From positions 1 through 49,122 of the forward strand of contig NZ_AYYI01000023.1 in the NCBI RefSeq assembly GCF_001436505.1: a DNA stretch of 49,122 nt, written 5' to 3'. The notes under the pieces are model-generated. The model saw only the letters and a list, made by a program, of their open reading frames with translations, did not search any database and was not told the DNA's origin. Position 1 is the first letter of the stretch; each line of letters begins with the position of its first letter. Shown piece by piece: positions 1 through 7,567 of this stretch. Position numbers and translations under genes: made by a program. The DNA is from Loigolactobacillus rennini DSM 20253. GTDB lineage: Bacteria; Bacillota; Bacilli; Lactobacillales; Lactobacillaceae.

Positions 1-52
1 CTATACAATTCAGAAATCTTTTATGCATTTACACAAAATATTTTACGCTCTC
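1..52 (-). mobile_element. End of a multicopy insertion sequence (left contig edge)
   Basis: Read on the minus strand this segment starts GAGAGCGTAAAAT and is identical over all 52 bases to positions 49068-49119 read on the plus strand. The two copies therefore point outward in opposite directions. Identity extends beyond a typical terminal inverted repeat, so these are probably the same end of two copies of one element. The element cuts an immunity gene here. The TGTGTAAA-like content recalls IS256-type ends, but that family assignment is a guess because no transposase is present. Confidence 0.7.
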
Positions 53-102
53 AAATTAAGTGCTTGTTTTTTAATCTGTTGTTGACCAGGTTTACTCATC
101 AT
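43..102 (-). pseudogene. 5' stub of a class IIa bacteriocin immunity gene, cut by the insertion sequence
   Basis: A start codon at 102 (or the adjacent ATG at 99) follows an AAGGGAG ribosome binding site. The reading frame gives MMSKPGQQQIKKQALNL and then enters the insertion sequence at about position 52, where it stops after two more codons. As I remember it, the pediocin PA-1 immunity protein PedB begins MNKTKSEHIKQQALDL and is about 112 residues long. The pattern IK-x-QAL-x-L therefore fits the start of an EntA/PedB-type immunity protein, a cytoplasmic helix bundle that protects the producer's mannose permease. About 17 codons remain and nothing functional can be made from them. The gene follows the bacteriocin gene by 65 bases, as expected. 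The stub is seen directly; its identity rests on position and a short similarity. Confidence 0.7.
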
Positions 103-134
103 CACACTCCCTTCTTTTTTGTATTTGTTGAAAA

Positions 135-164
135 TAAGAAAAGGGCCTTGATGCCCTTTTCTTA
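135..164 (-). terminator. Hairpin between bacteriocin and immunity gene
   Basis: Perfect 12-base arms (TAAGAAAAGGGC at 135-146 and its complement at 153-164) enclose a 6-base loop. Only four T residues follow on the minus strand, so it may be a partial terminator or a 3' RNA stabiliser that sets the toxin to immunity transcript ratio. Confidence 0.65.
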
Positions 165-167
165 AAT

Positions 168-356
168 TTAGCATTTATGATTTCCTTGGTGACCACTTGT
201 GGCCCAAGCCATTGCACTATTATTAATGGTACAAGTTGTAGCTTTACCCCAGTCAACTGAACAAGAATGTTTACCACATGAAACACCATTGCCATAATAT
301 TTCCCACCATTCACCTGGGTCAGTTCCTCTTTACTTAACATCTTGAATTCTTTCAT
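168..356 (-). CDS. Class IIa (pediocin-like) bacteriocin precursor
   Basis: The 62-residue precursor has an 18-residue double-glycine leader (MKEFKMLSKEELTQVNGG) and a 44-residue core. The core begins KYYGNGVSCGKHSCSVDWGK, containing the YGNGV pediocin box. Four cysteines at core positions 9, 14, 24 and 44 match the two disulfides of pediocin PA-1. Against PA-1 as I remember it, the differences are T8S, I25T, G29S and G36S, while the leader is quite different. Family knowledge: such peptides are exported and cleaved after GG by a dedicated ABC transporter and kill Listeria and relatives through the mannose phosphotransferase permease. No transporter, accessory or regulatory gene lies in the window. 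The start has an AGGAAGGAA ribosome binding site 9 bases upstream. The immunity gene downstream is truncated. Confidence 0.97.
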   Translation of the reverse strand: MKEFKMLSKEELTQVNGGKYYGNGVSCGKHSCSVDWGKATTCTINNSAMAWATSGHQGNHKC

Positions 357-437
357 AATTCAACATTCCTTCCTAAAATTTCTCATTATTACGCTGGGAA
401 TATAAAAAGTGAGCTCAACTTTCACTCCTCACTGACA

Positions 438-505
438 AGTATAGTTAGGTTAACCTTGCTCAACATGTTTTATATATTAACGTCTACGAATCAAATATAA
501 ACGTT
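438..505 (-). promoter_or_regulatory. Quorum-sensing type promoter of the bacteriocin gene
   Basis: On the minus strand two 9-base direct repeats, AACGTTTAT (497-505) and GACGTTAAT (476-484), are separated by exactly 12 bases, giving a 21-base period. This matches the layout of sites bound by LytTR-type response regulators such as PlnC/PlnD in plantaricin and sakacin systems. Downstream are a weak -35 (ATGTTG, 461-466) and, after 17 bases, a -10 TATACT (438-443), as expected for an activator-dependent promoter. The cognate regulator is not in the window. Confidence 0.75.
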
Positions 506-736
506 AAAATTATTACTTATCATCTTTAATAAAGCACCATTATCCTGAATTATTCATACCGTAAAAACTGAATGCTTTTTAAAGCTAAAAAGGTCTTTTT
601 AACTAGTTCCCTGGTAAAATGACCGGCCAAGAAATTCAACTGGCGCTTTAGCCGGTTTTTGGGCGCACGTAGCCCCTGAGATCCAATTTAAACCTTAAAT
701 TTTACGAGCCCCCACCTAGTGGGGCCATTTGATGGC
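506..736. other. Intergenic stretch with the trailing end of an IS1380-type remnant
   Basis: I see no gene here. A short hairpin with GCCCC/GGGGC arms lies at about 708-725, just after the transposase stop, and could be the element's terminator. The part from about 600 to 736 probably belongs to the remnant element, but I could not find matching terminal inverted repeats. Confidence 0.4.
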
Positions 737-1043
737 TTAAATCTTGGCCAACATTTGATAAAACAGCACTTGTTTGACCTGATAACTACTTAGTTTCAGA
801 CGCAGACTGGTGGCCGCTGATCAGTTGGAAGATAGTTTGTTCTAGCAAGGTCACATTACTGTGCTGAAAGTAGTGGCGGTCTTCTTGAAAATGGACCAAT
901 TTTTTTGCTAAGACGGTAAAATCAAACCCCGCCATTAATTCTTTAACCAAGACTAGCCCAGCATCAGTAGTTAATTCACCACCAATGTGATCGACCCATA
1001 ATTGGGCGTTGAAATTAAACCGCTTTTCTAGTAAAGTTGCCAT
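737..1043 (-). pseudogene. Internally deleted IS1380-family transposase
   Basis: The N-terminal part (start at 1043, MATLLEKRFNFNAQLWVDHI) carries the pattern of IS1380-type transposases: a GG-x-LT-x-DAGL-x-L-x-KEL block followed by a D-x-R-x-Y/F-x-x-H segment and LEQ-x-I-x-QLI-x-G. It then loses homology at about position 815. In a different frame, 737-815 encodes SLRLKLSSYQVKQVLFYQML and stop, which looks like the last residues of the same family. Roughly 300 to 350 central residues, with the DDE catalytic region, are missing. The gene is therefore a non-functional deletion derivative. A 9-base inverted pair (AAGAACCCC near 1050, GGGGTTCTT near 1096-1104) brackets its leader. Confidence 0.75.
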
Positions 1044-1112
1044 AGGAAGAACCCCTCTCTGTGGTTATGTTTAGCAATTTAACTATAACAGAAATGGGGT
1101 TCTTTTAATGCA

Positions 1113-1493
1113 TTTAAAAGATTTGCCAATAGTATTGCAACTTTTAAGAAGAATCAACAGTTGTTTCAAACGACCCAATTGCAACAAACTAAAATCGATC
1201 ATGTCTTTCATTCAACACCAGAAAGCACTGATCTAAAGGTGAATTTAACCAAGGGATTAAGTCAAATTACACTAAAACTAATTTGTACCAAAATTAAAGA
1301 ACAGAAAAAGCCGTTTACAGCAGAATCACTTGCTAAACAACTTAATTTATCCCATGTCATTGTTCGTAAATACATTGCATTTTTGGAAAAGCATCACGTG
1401 TTAACCAGTAAAACTGTTTACCTAAAAGTTGGCCGCCCGTATCAAATTTACCAACTCAACCCAGACTCCCCCTTTACTGTTGGCCAGCTCTGA
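1113..1493 (+). pseudogene. C-terminal remnant of a CitB/DcuR-type response regulator
   Basis: An open frame continues upstream of the TTG codon at 1161 to about 1113, where it meets the IS1380 remnant. It reads FKRFANSIATFKKNQQLFQT and, further on, a QQTKIDHVF segment. This resembles the linker after the receiver domain of citrate/malate response regulators. The C-terminal part has a helix-turn-helix (FTAESLAKQLNLSHVIVRKY) and the typical ending VGRPYQIYQL. The whole receiver domain, about 120 residues with the phosphorylated aspartate, is missing. No sensor kinase is next to it. I call it a pseudogene, although a DNA-binding fragment could in principle be translated from the TTG at 1161. 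There is no good ribosome binding site there. Confidence 0.7.
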
Positions 1494-1502
1494 ATTAAAT
1501 AA

Positions 1503-1547
1503 GTGCCCTAGCAGCTTGCTATTGAATAGCGATAACTGCTAAGGCAC
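1503..1547. terminator. Bidirectional hairpin between convergent genes
   Basis: Arms GTGCCCTAGCAG (1503-1514) and CTGCTAAGGCAC (1536-1547) pair with one mismatch, and an inner GCTAT/ATAGC pair extends the stem. It lies between the regulator remnant and the convergent SDR gene. Confidence 0.7.
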
Positions 1548-1568
1548 ATTTATTTCATTTATTGATGT

Positions 1569-2417
1569 TTAACTCGTATAATCGCCACCATTAACGTGAA
1601 TGGTTTGGCCAGTGATAAAACTGCTATCGACAGCTGCCAAGAAAACATAGCTCGGTGCCACTTCATAGGCTTTACCAGCTCTGCCTAAAGGTGTCTCGCC
1701 CCAACTTTCTAATTTTTCTTTGGGAAACGTTGCTGGAATTAGCGGTGTCCAGATAGGACCGGGGGCAACTGCATTCACCCGAATATGCCGTTCTAAAATT
1801 TCCGTGTTTTGTGATAAGGCACGGGTCCAAGCAATAATTGCCCCTTTAGTTGCTGAATAATCCATTAAAAGTGGATTTCCTTGGAAAGCAGTAATCGAGG
1901 CCGTGTTAATGATCGTGCCATACTCGCTTAAATGCGGTACAACCGCTTTGGTTAGATAAAACTGGCCAAATAAATTAGTTTGAAAGGTACGCCCAAATTG
2001 TTGGTCACTGATGTCGCCAATTTTTTCTTGCACGTGCTGTTCACCGGCATTATTGACTAAAATATCAATTTGACCAAACTGCTGCAATGTTTTTTGCACA
2101 ACATCTGCTGCAAATTCAGGATTGCCGACATCGCCTTGGCAGACTAATGCTTGTTGGCCAAGTGCCGTAATTTTTTGTTGAACCGTTTGTGCGTCTTGTG
2201 CTGATTCATAGTGAACAATCACGACATCAGCGCCTTCACGCGCATACAATAATGCAACAGCAGCACCAATACCACTATCGCCACCGGTAATAATCGCAAC
2301 TTTCCCTTTAAGCTTACCGGCTGCATGGTAAGTTGGGTGTTCAATTTCTGGTTTAGGTGAAACATTAGCCCGCTGATCAGCCATTAAATAATCTTCTTTT
2401 GGTCGTCGTTGTGTCAT
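1569..2417 (-). CDS. SDR-family oxidoreductase (general stress protein 39-like)
   Basis: The protein is a classical short-chain dehydrogenase of the group with an extended N-terminus, to which B. subtilis YdaD and YhxD belong. It binds NAD(P)H and reduces or oxidises an unknown carbonyl or alcohol substrate in the cytosol. Visible motifs are the cofactor site TGGDSGIG at residues 44-51, the NNAG stabilising motif, and the catalytic YSATK with an upstream serine in NTAS. A second upstream ATG at 2435 exists, but AAAGGTGG lies between it and the ATG at 2417 at good spacing, so I start at MTQRRP (282 residues). It is a single gene with its own promoter region (2418-2588) and faces away from clpP. 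Substrate and regulation are unknown. Confidence 0.85.
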   Translation of the reverse strand: MTQRRPKEDYLMADQRANVSPKPEIEHPTYHAAGKLKGKVAIITGGDSGIGAAVALLYAREGADVVIVHYESAQDAQTVQQKITALGQQALVCQGDVGNPEFAADVVQKTLQQFGQIDILVNNAGEQHVQEKIGDISDQQFGRTFQTNLFGQFYLTKAVVPHLSEYGTIINTASITAFQGNPLLMDYSATKGAIIAWTRALSQNTEILERHIRVNAVAPGPIWTPLIPATFPKEKLESWGETPLGRAGKAYEVAPSYVFLAAVDSSFITGQTIHVNGGDYTS

Positions 2418-2588
2418 CTTAAAACCACCTTTCATTGAAGCAAATTAAGTGTGACCTTTAAGATAGCAAGTTCCCCAAGCAGACACAATAAATATGCGTC
2501 TTTGAGCGACAAACTTTAAATGATGACTTCTTCAGTGGTAAACTAATAATAAAGCTTATTTGGGTTAAAAAATTCAAGTGTTCAAATA

Positions 2589-2643
2589 TTTGACCTTTTT
2601 TGACCAATGAGCTAAACTAGCATTACACTTAATTGAGTGCTAA
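2589..2643 (+). promoter_or_regulatory. clpP promoter with CtsR operator and half-conserved CIRCE
   Basis: A perfect CtsR tandem heptad lies at 2589-2605 (minus strand GGTCAAA-AAA-GGTCAAA). Its second heptad overlaps the -35 TTGACC (2600-2605). The -10 TACACT is at 2624-2629, 18 bases downstream. A full right half of CIRCE, GAGTGCTAA, is at 2635-2643. The left half at the required 9-base spacing (2617-2625) matches the consensus at only 6 of 9 positions. CtsR control is well supported; dual HrcA control is possible. Confidence 0.85.
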
Positions 2644-2679
2644 AATTATTTTAAACTTGAAACTTTAGGAGGTCACATT

Positions 2680-3264
2680 ATGTTAGTTCCTACAGTCATT
2701 GAACAATCTTCTCGCGGTGAACGTGCCTATGATATTTATTCACGGCTATTAAAAGACCGTATCATCATGTTATCGGGTGAAGTCAATGATCAAATGGCCA
2801 ACACGATCATTGCACAATTACTATTTTTAGATGCACAAGATTCAGAAAAAGACATTTCACTTTACATTAATTCACCAGGTGGCTCTGTAACGGCTGGCTT
2901 AGCAATTTATGACACCATGAATTTTGTTAAAGCTGACGTTCAAACCATTGCGATGGGCATGGCAGCATCCATGGCTAGTGTCCTTTTAACCGCTGGTACT
3001 AAAGGCAAACGTTTTGCATTGCCAAACTCTACTGTTTTAATTCACCAACCTTTAGGTGGTGCTCAAGGACAGCAAACTGAAATTGAAATTGCTGCCCGTG
3101 AAATTTTGAAGACTCGGCAACGCCTAAATAAAATTTTGGCGGACTGCTCAGGCCAAGACTTAGATACCATTCAAAAAGATACTGATCGTGATCATTACAT
3201 GACAGCACAAGAAGCCAAAGATTATGGTTTGATTGATGGTATTATGACTAATAAAAACAAATAA
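2680..3264 (+). CDS. clpP: ATP-dependent Clp protease proteolytic subunit
   Basis: ClpP forms a double-heptamer serine protease barrel that degrades unfolded or tagged proteins delivered by ClpC, ClpE or ClpX. The 194-residue length is typical. The triad is visible as Ser97 in GMAAS, His122 in VLIHQP and Asp171 in TDRDHY, and the substrate-facing INSPGG strand is intact. The start follows an AGGAGG site at good spacing. It is transcribed alone: its promoter carries a CtsR operator and a strong hairpin follows the stop. It is the first of only a few plus-strand genes. Induction by heat and other protein-damaging stress is expected through CtsR release. Confidence 0.99.
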   Translation: MLVPTVIEQSSRGERAYDIYSRLLKDRIIMLSGEVNDQMANTIIAQLLFLDAQDSEKDISLYINSPGGSVTAGLAIYDTMNFVKADVQTIAMGMAASMASVLLTAGTKGKRFALPNSTVLIHQPLGGAQGQQTEIEIAAREILKTRQRLNKILADCSGQDLDTIQKDTDRDHYMTAQEAKDYGLIDGIMTNKNK

Positions 3265-3274
3265 GCATTAATTG

Positions 3275-3309
3275 AGCAGTGACAAAATATTTTGCCACTG
3301 CTTTTTATT
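3275..3309 (+). terminator. Rho-independent terminator of clpP
   Basis: AGCAGTG (3275-3281) and CACTGCT (3296-3302) form the stem, extended by CAAAATATTTTG, and a T-rich run follows. Confidence 0.9.
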
Positions 3310-3370
3310 TAATGAATTCTTGTTAATCAATTTAGCGCCAGTAATGATGTATCATTTAGGAGGAAAAATC

Positions 3371-3892
3371 ATGAAAACTGATTCAATCGATCTGACTGCT
3401 GTCACTACTCAAGGATTAGTTGTTGGCCAACCAACTGCACTAAATACCATTACTGAATTTGTTAATCTTCGCTGCCCTTTTTGCCGGACTTGGTTTGAAA
3501 AAGCAACTCCTGTATTAGAACCATTAATTAAAGCTGGTAAACTAAAACGCATTTTTAAATTCTGGGATAAGCCAAAAGAAAAATTACGCATCGGCAATGT
3601 TGCCCAGCACTATTTACCTTATGAAGAACCAACACAAGCTTACCACGCTATTAAATTTCTTTTTGCCCATCAAACTGACTGGCAAAATTTGACACCGAAC
3701 CAATTAGCAGATTATATGAATCAGCAATTGCAATTAACCGAACAACCTAATGCAACCGTAATTCAGCAAATTAAAAATGAAGTAGTTGCTGCACAGATCG
3801 AAACCGTCCCAACTATTATTCTAGGCCAACATATCTTTGATGAGCATATTTCTAGCGCTGAATTAAAACAATTATTAACTCAATTTGTTTAA
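3371..3892 (+). CDS. DsbA-family thioredoxin-fold protein
   Basis: This 173-residue protein has a thioredoxin fold with the redox motif CPFC at residues 35-38, preceded by a beta strand (ITEFVNLR), and a cis-proline strand VPTIIL near residue 142. The helical insert between them is typical of DsbA relatives. No signal peptide or lipobox is visible, so it probably acts in the cytoplasm as a thiol-disulfide oxidoreductase. The partner is unknown. The open frame begins earlier, but the ATG at 3371 has TAGGAGGAAAAATC directly upstream and is the likely start. It lies after the clpP terminator and has a strong terminator of its own, so it is probably transcribed alone. The fold is clear; the biological role is not. 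Confidence 0.85.
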   Translation: MKTDSIDLTAVTTQGLVVGQPTALNTITEFVNLRCPFCRTWFEKATPVLEPLIKAGKLKRIFKFWDKPKEKLRIGNVAQHYLPYEEPTQAYHAIKFLFAHQTDWQNLTPNQLADYMNQQLQLTEQPNATVIQQIKNEVVAAQIETVPTIILGQHIFDEHISSAELKQLLTQFV

Positions 3893-3900
3893 CTATTAAA

Positions 3901-3944
3901 AATAAGCAGTTAATGCCCGACTAATCAGGCATTAACTGCTTATT
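3901..3944. terminator. Bidirectional terminator between DsbA-like gene and whiA
   Basis: Perfect 17-base arms (AATAAGCAGTTAATGCC, 3901-3917, and its complement, 3928-3944) with A-rich and T-rich flanks serve two convergent genes. Confidence 0.92.
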
Positions 3945-3945
3945 T

Positions 3946-4893
3946 TTATAATGTCACCTTGCCAGCTTTTAAATCTTCTGCGACTTGCATTAATTTTCGC
4001 AAGCGATGGTTGATACCCGATTTAGAAATTGCGCCACTAGGTACCCGTTGTCCTAACTCTTTTAAAGTAATGTCAGGATGCGTCAACCGTAATTCCGCAA
4101 TTTCTTGTAATTTATGCGGTAAACTATCCAATCCGGCAACACGTTGAATCAATTTGATGTTTTCAATTTGTTTGGTTGCGGCATCGATTGTTTTATTTAA
4201 ATTAGCTGTTTCACAGTTGACTAGCCGGTTAACTGAATTACGCATATCGCGGACGATACGAATATCTTCAAATTTAAGCATGGCACTGGTTGCACCAATC
4301 AGCTGCAAGAAATCGGCAATTTTTTCGCCTTCCTTAAGGTAAACAATATAGCCGCCGCGCCGTTCAGTAATCCGTGCATTTAACCCAAATTGATTAATCA
4401 TCTTGGCAACTTCTTGATTATGTGCCTCGTATAATGAATAAATTTCTAAATGATAACGACTAGTTTTAGGATTGTTCACTGAACCACCAGCTAAAAAAGC
4501 ACCACGTAAATATGAGCGGATTTTTTGCGTTGAATTAATGACTTCCGTAGACGGTAATGTCGACAATGTGGCCGTTCCGGCTAAAATATGCAAATCTTTA
4601 AGTACTTGATTACTACCGTGCTTTAACCGAACAATGTATAAATTATTTTTCTTTAATTTCATTTTACGTCGCACTAATAACTCTGCTTCAATCGCATAAT
4701 TATTGCGCAATAACGCGTAAATACGCCGTGCTATTGCCGGATTTTCAGTTTGAATGTTCAAAATGAATTGGTGTTGCATAATGCTCAGACTACCATTCAT
4801 CCGAATCAAGGCCTCGAGCTCTGCACGTGCATGCTCACGATGAACTTCTAAAGTCGTCAATTCCTTTTTGACTTCGCTAGCATAAGATCCCAT
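3946..4893 (-). CDS. whiA: DNA-binding protein WhiA
   Basis: WhiA has an N-terminal part related to LAGLIDADG homing endonucleases and a C-terminal helix-turn-helix. In sporulating actinomycetes it controls cell division genes; in Firmicutes it affects chromosome segregation and division. The 315-residue length is typical. The C-terminal DNA-binding part includes [15 protein letters not shown] and [14 protein letters not shown]-like segments (here [16 protein letters not shown]). The start follows AAAAGGAGCGC. It is the third gene of rapZ-glmR-whiA, a very conserved Gram-positive cluster, 40 bases after glmR, and shares that transcript. Confidence 0.97.
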   Translation of the reverse strand: MGSYASEVKKELTTLEVHREHARAELEALIRMNGSLSIMQHQFILNIQTENPAIARRIYALLRNNYAIEAELLVRRKMKLKKNNLYIVRLKHGSNQVLKDLHILAGTATLSTLPSTEVINSTQKIRSYLRGAFLAGGSVNNPKTSRYHLEIYSLYEAHNQEVAKMINQFGLNARITERRGGYIVYLKEGEKIADFLQLIGATSAMLKFEDIRIVRDMRNSVNRLVNCETANLNKTIDAATKQIENIKLIQRVAGLDSLPHKLQEIAELRLTHPDITLKELGQRVPSGAISKSGINHRLRKLMQVAEDLKAGKVTL

Positions 4894-4933
4894 TGACAGC
4901 GCTCCTTTTCTAAAATCTTTGATCCGTTAACAC

Positions 4934-5938
4934 TTAGATATCGTGCGGTTGAAAAGCCAGGTTAAGTAATTCGTGTGCTACCTTATCACCGTTATGAAAA
5001 ACACCTCGGTCATGTAAAGACAAAAAATTATCGGAAATCACACGACAACCTAATTGACGTAATCCTTTAAAATCATGTTCAACTTGCACCAAATATTCAT
5101 CATATTTTTGATGATCCAAATAATCAGGCGGAACAGGTTCAGTATTAACTAAAACGGTATCGACAAACTGCGCACCTAAGTGCCGAGCTAATACTCGAAC
5201 ATGGTCAGCATCAGTGAAATGCTCTGTTTCCCCTTTTTGCGTCATGATATTGCAAACATAAGTAACATCAGCTTTAGTTTCACAAACTGCTTTTCCGACA
5301 TTACTAATCATTAAATTAGGCAAAATACTAGTAAATAAACTACCCGGACCCAAAACAACGGTGTCGGCGTCCATAATTGCTTCAATTACTTGATGGACCG
5401 CCTGTGGCTTACTATGAGTGGGATCAGCCGGCGTAACCCAAACATGATCAATATTTTTATCAGCTGCAGTAATTTCTGCTTCCCCGGATAATTCTGTGCC
5501 GTCGCTAAAATGTGCGTTTAAGATCAACGGATCGTCACTTGCCGGATAAACATGACCGTCAATTTTCATCATCCGCGACAATTCTTGGACAGCGGCAAAA
5601 ATATTTGAACGCATTTCCGATAGTGCAGCAATAATTAAATTACCAATGGCATGTCCAGCTAAAAAGGAATCATCGTTATTAAACCGATATTGAAAAATAT
5701 CCAAATAAATCTGTGGTAAATTGGATAACGCTACTAAAACATTACGAATATCCCCTGGTGGTACAACATTAACATAATCTCGGATAACACCAGAAGAACC
5801 ACCATCGTCAGCGACAGTGACGATGGCGGTAATTTCTGCATTTTGTTGGTGTAAACTTTTTAAAATGACCGGCAAACCGGTACCACCACCAATCACCACC
5901 ATTTTAGGCCGGCGGTAATTTGTTGAAAACTTGGTCAT
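4934..5938 (-). CDS. glmR: Gluconeogenesis factor GlmR (YvcK)
   Basis: The protein belongs to the YvcK/CofD-like family: the Rossmann motif [16 protein letters not shown] at residues 14-29, the DDGGSSG motif, and the [13 protein letters not shown] segment are all present. In Bacillus it binds UDP-N-acetylglucosamine and stimulates GlmS, directing carbon into cell wall precursors, and is needed on gluconeogenic substrates. The 334-residue length is slightly longer than the Bacillus protein (about 317). Its ATG overlaps the rapZ stop codon as ATGA, indicating translational coupling. It is often annotated as an uridine diphosphate-N-acetylglucosamine-binding protein. Function in this organism is inferred from the family. 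Confidence 0.96.
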   Translation of the reverse strand: MTKFSTNYRRPKMVVIGGGTGLPVILKSLHQQNAEITAIVTVADDGGSSGVIRDYVNVVPPGDIRNVLVALSNLPQIYLDIFQYRFNNDDSFLAGHAIGNLIIAALSEMRSNIFAAVQELSRMMKIDGHVYPASDDPLILNAHFSDGTELSGEAEITAADKNIDHVWVTPADPTHSKPQAVHQVIEAIMDADTVVLGPGSLFTSILPNLMISNVGKAVCETKADVTYVCNIMTQKGETEHFTDADHVRVLARHLGAQFVDTVLVNTEPVPPDYLDHQKYDEYLVQVEHDFKGLRQLGCRVISDNFLSLHDRGVFHNGDKVAHELLNLAFQPHDI

Positions 5939-6819
5939 GAGCGATTCACTGTTTCCTTTCGTTTATTCATATCACGGTGCGTAATTTCAACTGGATATTG
6001 TTGTCCCAGATCTTTTCCTAACCGTTGTGCAAGTGCAACCGAACGATGCTGGCCACCAGTACAGCCAATCGCAATGGTTAAACTGGTTTTACCCTCTTTT
6101 TCATAACCCGGCATAATCAAATGCAACATACTGCTAAAGCGCTCATAAAAATCTTCTGTTGCATGCTGTTTCATCACATAATCGTAAACAGCTCGATTCA
6201 ACCCACTTAATTGTTTGAATTCAGGTACATAGTAAGGGTTGGGCAAAAAGCGAACGTCCATCACAATATCCGCATCAATGGGCAACCCATACTTAAAGCC
6301 AAATGACATCACTTCAATGTGGAACGCAGCTGTTTCTTTCAATTTAAAATTCTCAAAAATCTTTTCCCGTAATTGTCTAGGTGTTAACTCAGTCGTGTTG
6401 ATGATGAGTTGAGAACGATTTTTGATTTCAGCTAATAAGTCGCGTTCTCTAAGAATCCCATCGAGTAAACGTCCTTCCATCGCTAAAGGATGAGAGCGTC
6501 GTGTTTCTTTATAGCGTGAAACTAATTCTTCATTTGATGCATCGAGGAAGATAATTTTAGTTGTCACAAAATTTGTATTATCTAAATTTGCCAGCATTTC
6601 GTCAATTTGATCGTAAAAAGCACGTGAACGTAAATCAATCACCAGTGCAATTTTAGTTACTTTGCCAGACTGTTTTACTAATTCCCAAAATTTAGGCAGC
6701 AAGCTTGGTGGCATATTGTCCACACAAAAATATCCTAAATCTTCAAAACTTTGCATGGCAACCGTTTTACCGGCACCACTCATTCCTGTAATGACAACTA
6801 AATTTAAAGTATCTACCAT
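5935..6819 (-). CDS. rapZ: RNase adapter / nucleotide-binding protein RapZ (YvcJ)
   Basis: A P-loop (GMSGAGKT, residues 12-19) opens the protein. The C-terminal domain contains the [10 protein letters not shown] motif typical of RapZ. The E. coli homolog guides RNase E to the small RNA GlmZ; the Bacillus homolog YvcJ is a nucleotide hydrolase linked to competence. In lactobacilli the RNA target is unknown. The reading frame can start at 6837, but the ATG at 6819 has AAAGGATG upstream and gives the usual N-terminus [10 protein letters not shown] (294 residues). It heads the rapZ-glmR-whiA operon and overlaps glmR by 4 bases. Confidence 0.96.
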   Translation of the reverse strand: MVDTLNLVVITGMSGAGKTVAMQSFEDLGYFCVDNMPPSLLPKFWELVKQSGKVTKIALVIDLRSRAFYDQIDEMLANLDNTNFVTTKIIFLDASNEELVSRYKETRRSHPLAMEGRLLDGILRERDLLAEIKNRSQLIINTTELTPRQLREKIFENFKLKETAAFHIEVMSFGFKYGLPIDADIVMDVRFLPNPYYVPEFKQLSGLNRAVYDYVMKQHATEDFYERFSSMLHLIMPGYEKEGKTSLTIAIGCTGGQHRSVALAQRLGKDLGQQYPVEITHRDMNKRKETVNRS

Positions 6820-6967
6820 TAATGAACATCCTTTCATGAGTGGTTGCTAATGGCAACGCGTCCTAGTGTCTCGTTAGACGCACTTTTGTAAGTGTAACAT
6901 ACCGGGCGTTTCATTGCTAGTATTACGCAATTGGCACCATCGGCTTGCTGACAAAAAATAAAATAGA

Positions 6968-6996
6968 GTAGATGGAAGTTAATGCTTCACACCTAC
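6968..6996 (-). terminator. Terminator of the small membrane protein gene
   Basis: Imperfect arms at 6968-6978 and 6985-6996 with a TTAATG loop are followed on the minus strand by TCTATTTTATTTTTT. Confidence 0.65.
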
Positions 6997-7018
6997 CCTT
7001 GAGCATACAAACTAATCA

Positions 7019-7405
7019 TTAACTATTTTGCAATGGCTTTTTTGGTACTAGTGCTAACGGTAACCACAAAATAATGTCTATCACACCTAAAATCGTGATC
7101 AATCCCAACAGTAATCGTAAACCTAACGCACTGCCGCTAAATAAAACAGGAACTCCTGCCATTACAAACAGCAACATACTGATTGCTAGCCAACCTGTTA
7201 GTAGATGGTAACCATAATCAACTTTGATTGCTGCGCCTAACAATGGTAGTAGATATAATCCAGTTAAAATCCCTAGTGCTAGCCACATTCCGGTACCATT
7301 AAATACGCTGAGATGGGGCGTGATCGGGTTTGCAGTCAATAACATAATGGTTAGACAGCCAAACAGCCACGAACCCACGCTCAAAAATTTAGCCCGATGT
7401 TTCAT
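7019..7405 (-). CDS. Small polytopic membrane protein of unknown function
   Basis: I do not recognise this 128-residue protein. It has about four hydrophobic segments, roughly at residues 8-25, 37-58, 66-88 and 95-118, with a basic N-terminus (MKHRAK) and a basic C-terminal tail. I see no catalytic motif. The open frame begins with a TTG at 7411, but the ATG at 7405 has TAGGAGGCG upstream at better spacing. It lies between uvrA and rapZ with terminators on both sides, so it is probably a single-gene transcript. It may be a DUF-type integral membrane protein common in lactobacilli. Confidence 0.75.
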   Translation of the reverse strand: MKHRAKFLSVGSWLFGCLTIMLLTANPITPHLSVFNGTGMWLALGILTGLYLLPLLGAAIKVDYGYHLLTGWLAISMLLFVMAGVPVLFSGSALGLRLLLGLITILGVIDIILWLPLALVPKKPLQNS

Positions 7406-7527
7406 GCCCAACGCCTCCTAAAGTTAAACTTAACCGTCGTACTTAAAAACTGATAGGCGGAATATCTGCTCCAACTTCATTATACGACATTTTACTAAAT
7501 AAAGCGCTTAATTCAGCTATAAAATAA

Positions 7528-7563
7528 AAAAGTGTGCACTTCATTTTTTGAAGCCACACTTTT
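7528..7563 (-). terminator. Terminator of uvrA
   Basis: Stem AAAAGTGTG (7528-7536) with CACACTTTT (7555-7563), extended by CTTCA/TGAAG, lies right after the uvrA stop. Confidence 0.9.
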
Positions 7564-7567
7564 CAAA

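Noticed and set aside
92-310. 72-codon open frame on the minus strand across the bacteriocin gene
   Set aside because: It is an out-of-frame shadow of the class IIa precursor, without a ribosome binding site or protein-like composition.
1161-1493. Intact small DNA-binding regulator starting at the TTG at 1161
   Set aside because: The homologous frame continues upstream into the transposon remnant, so the gene has lost its start and receiver domain.
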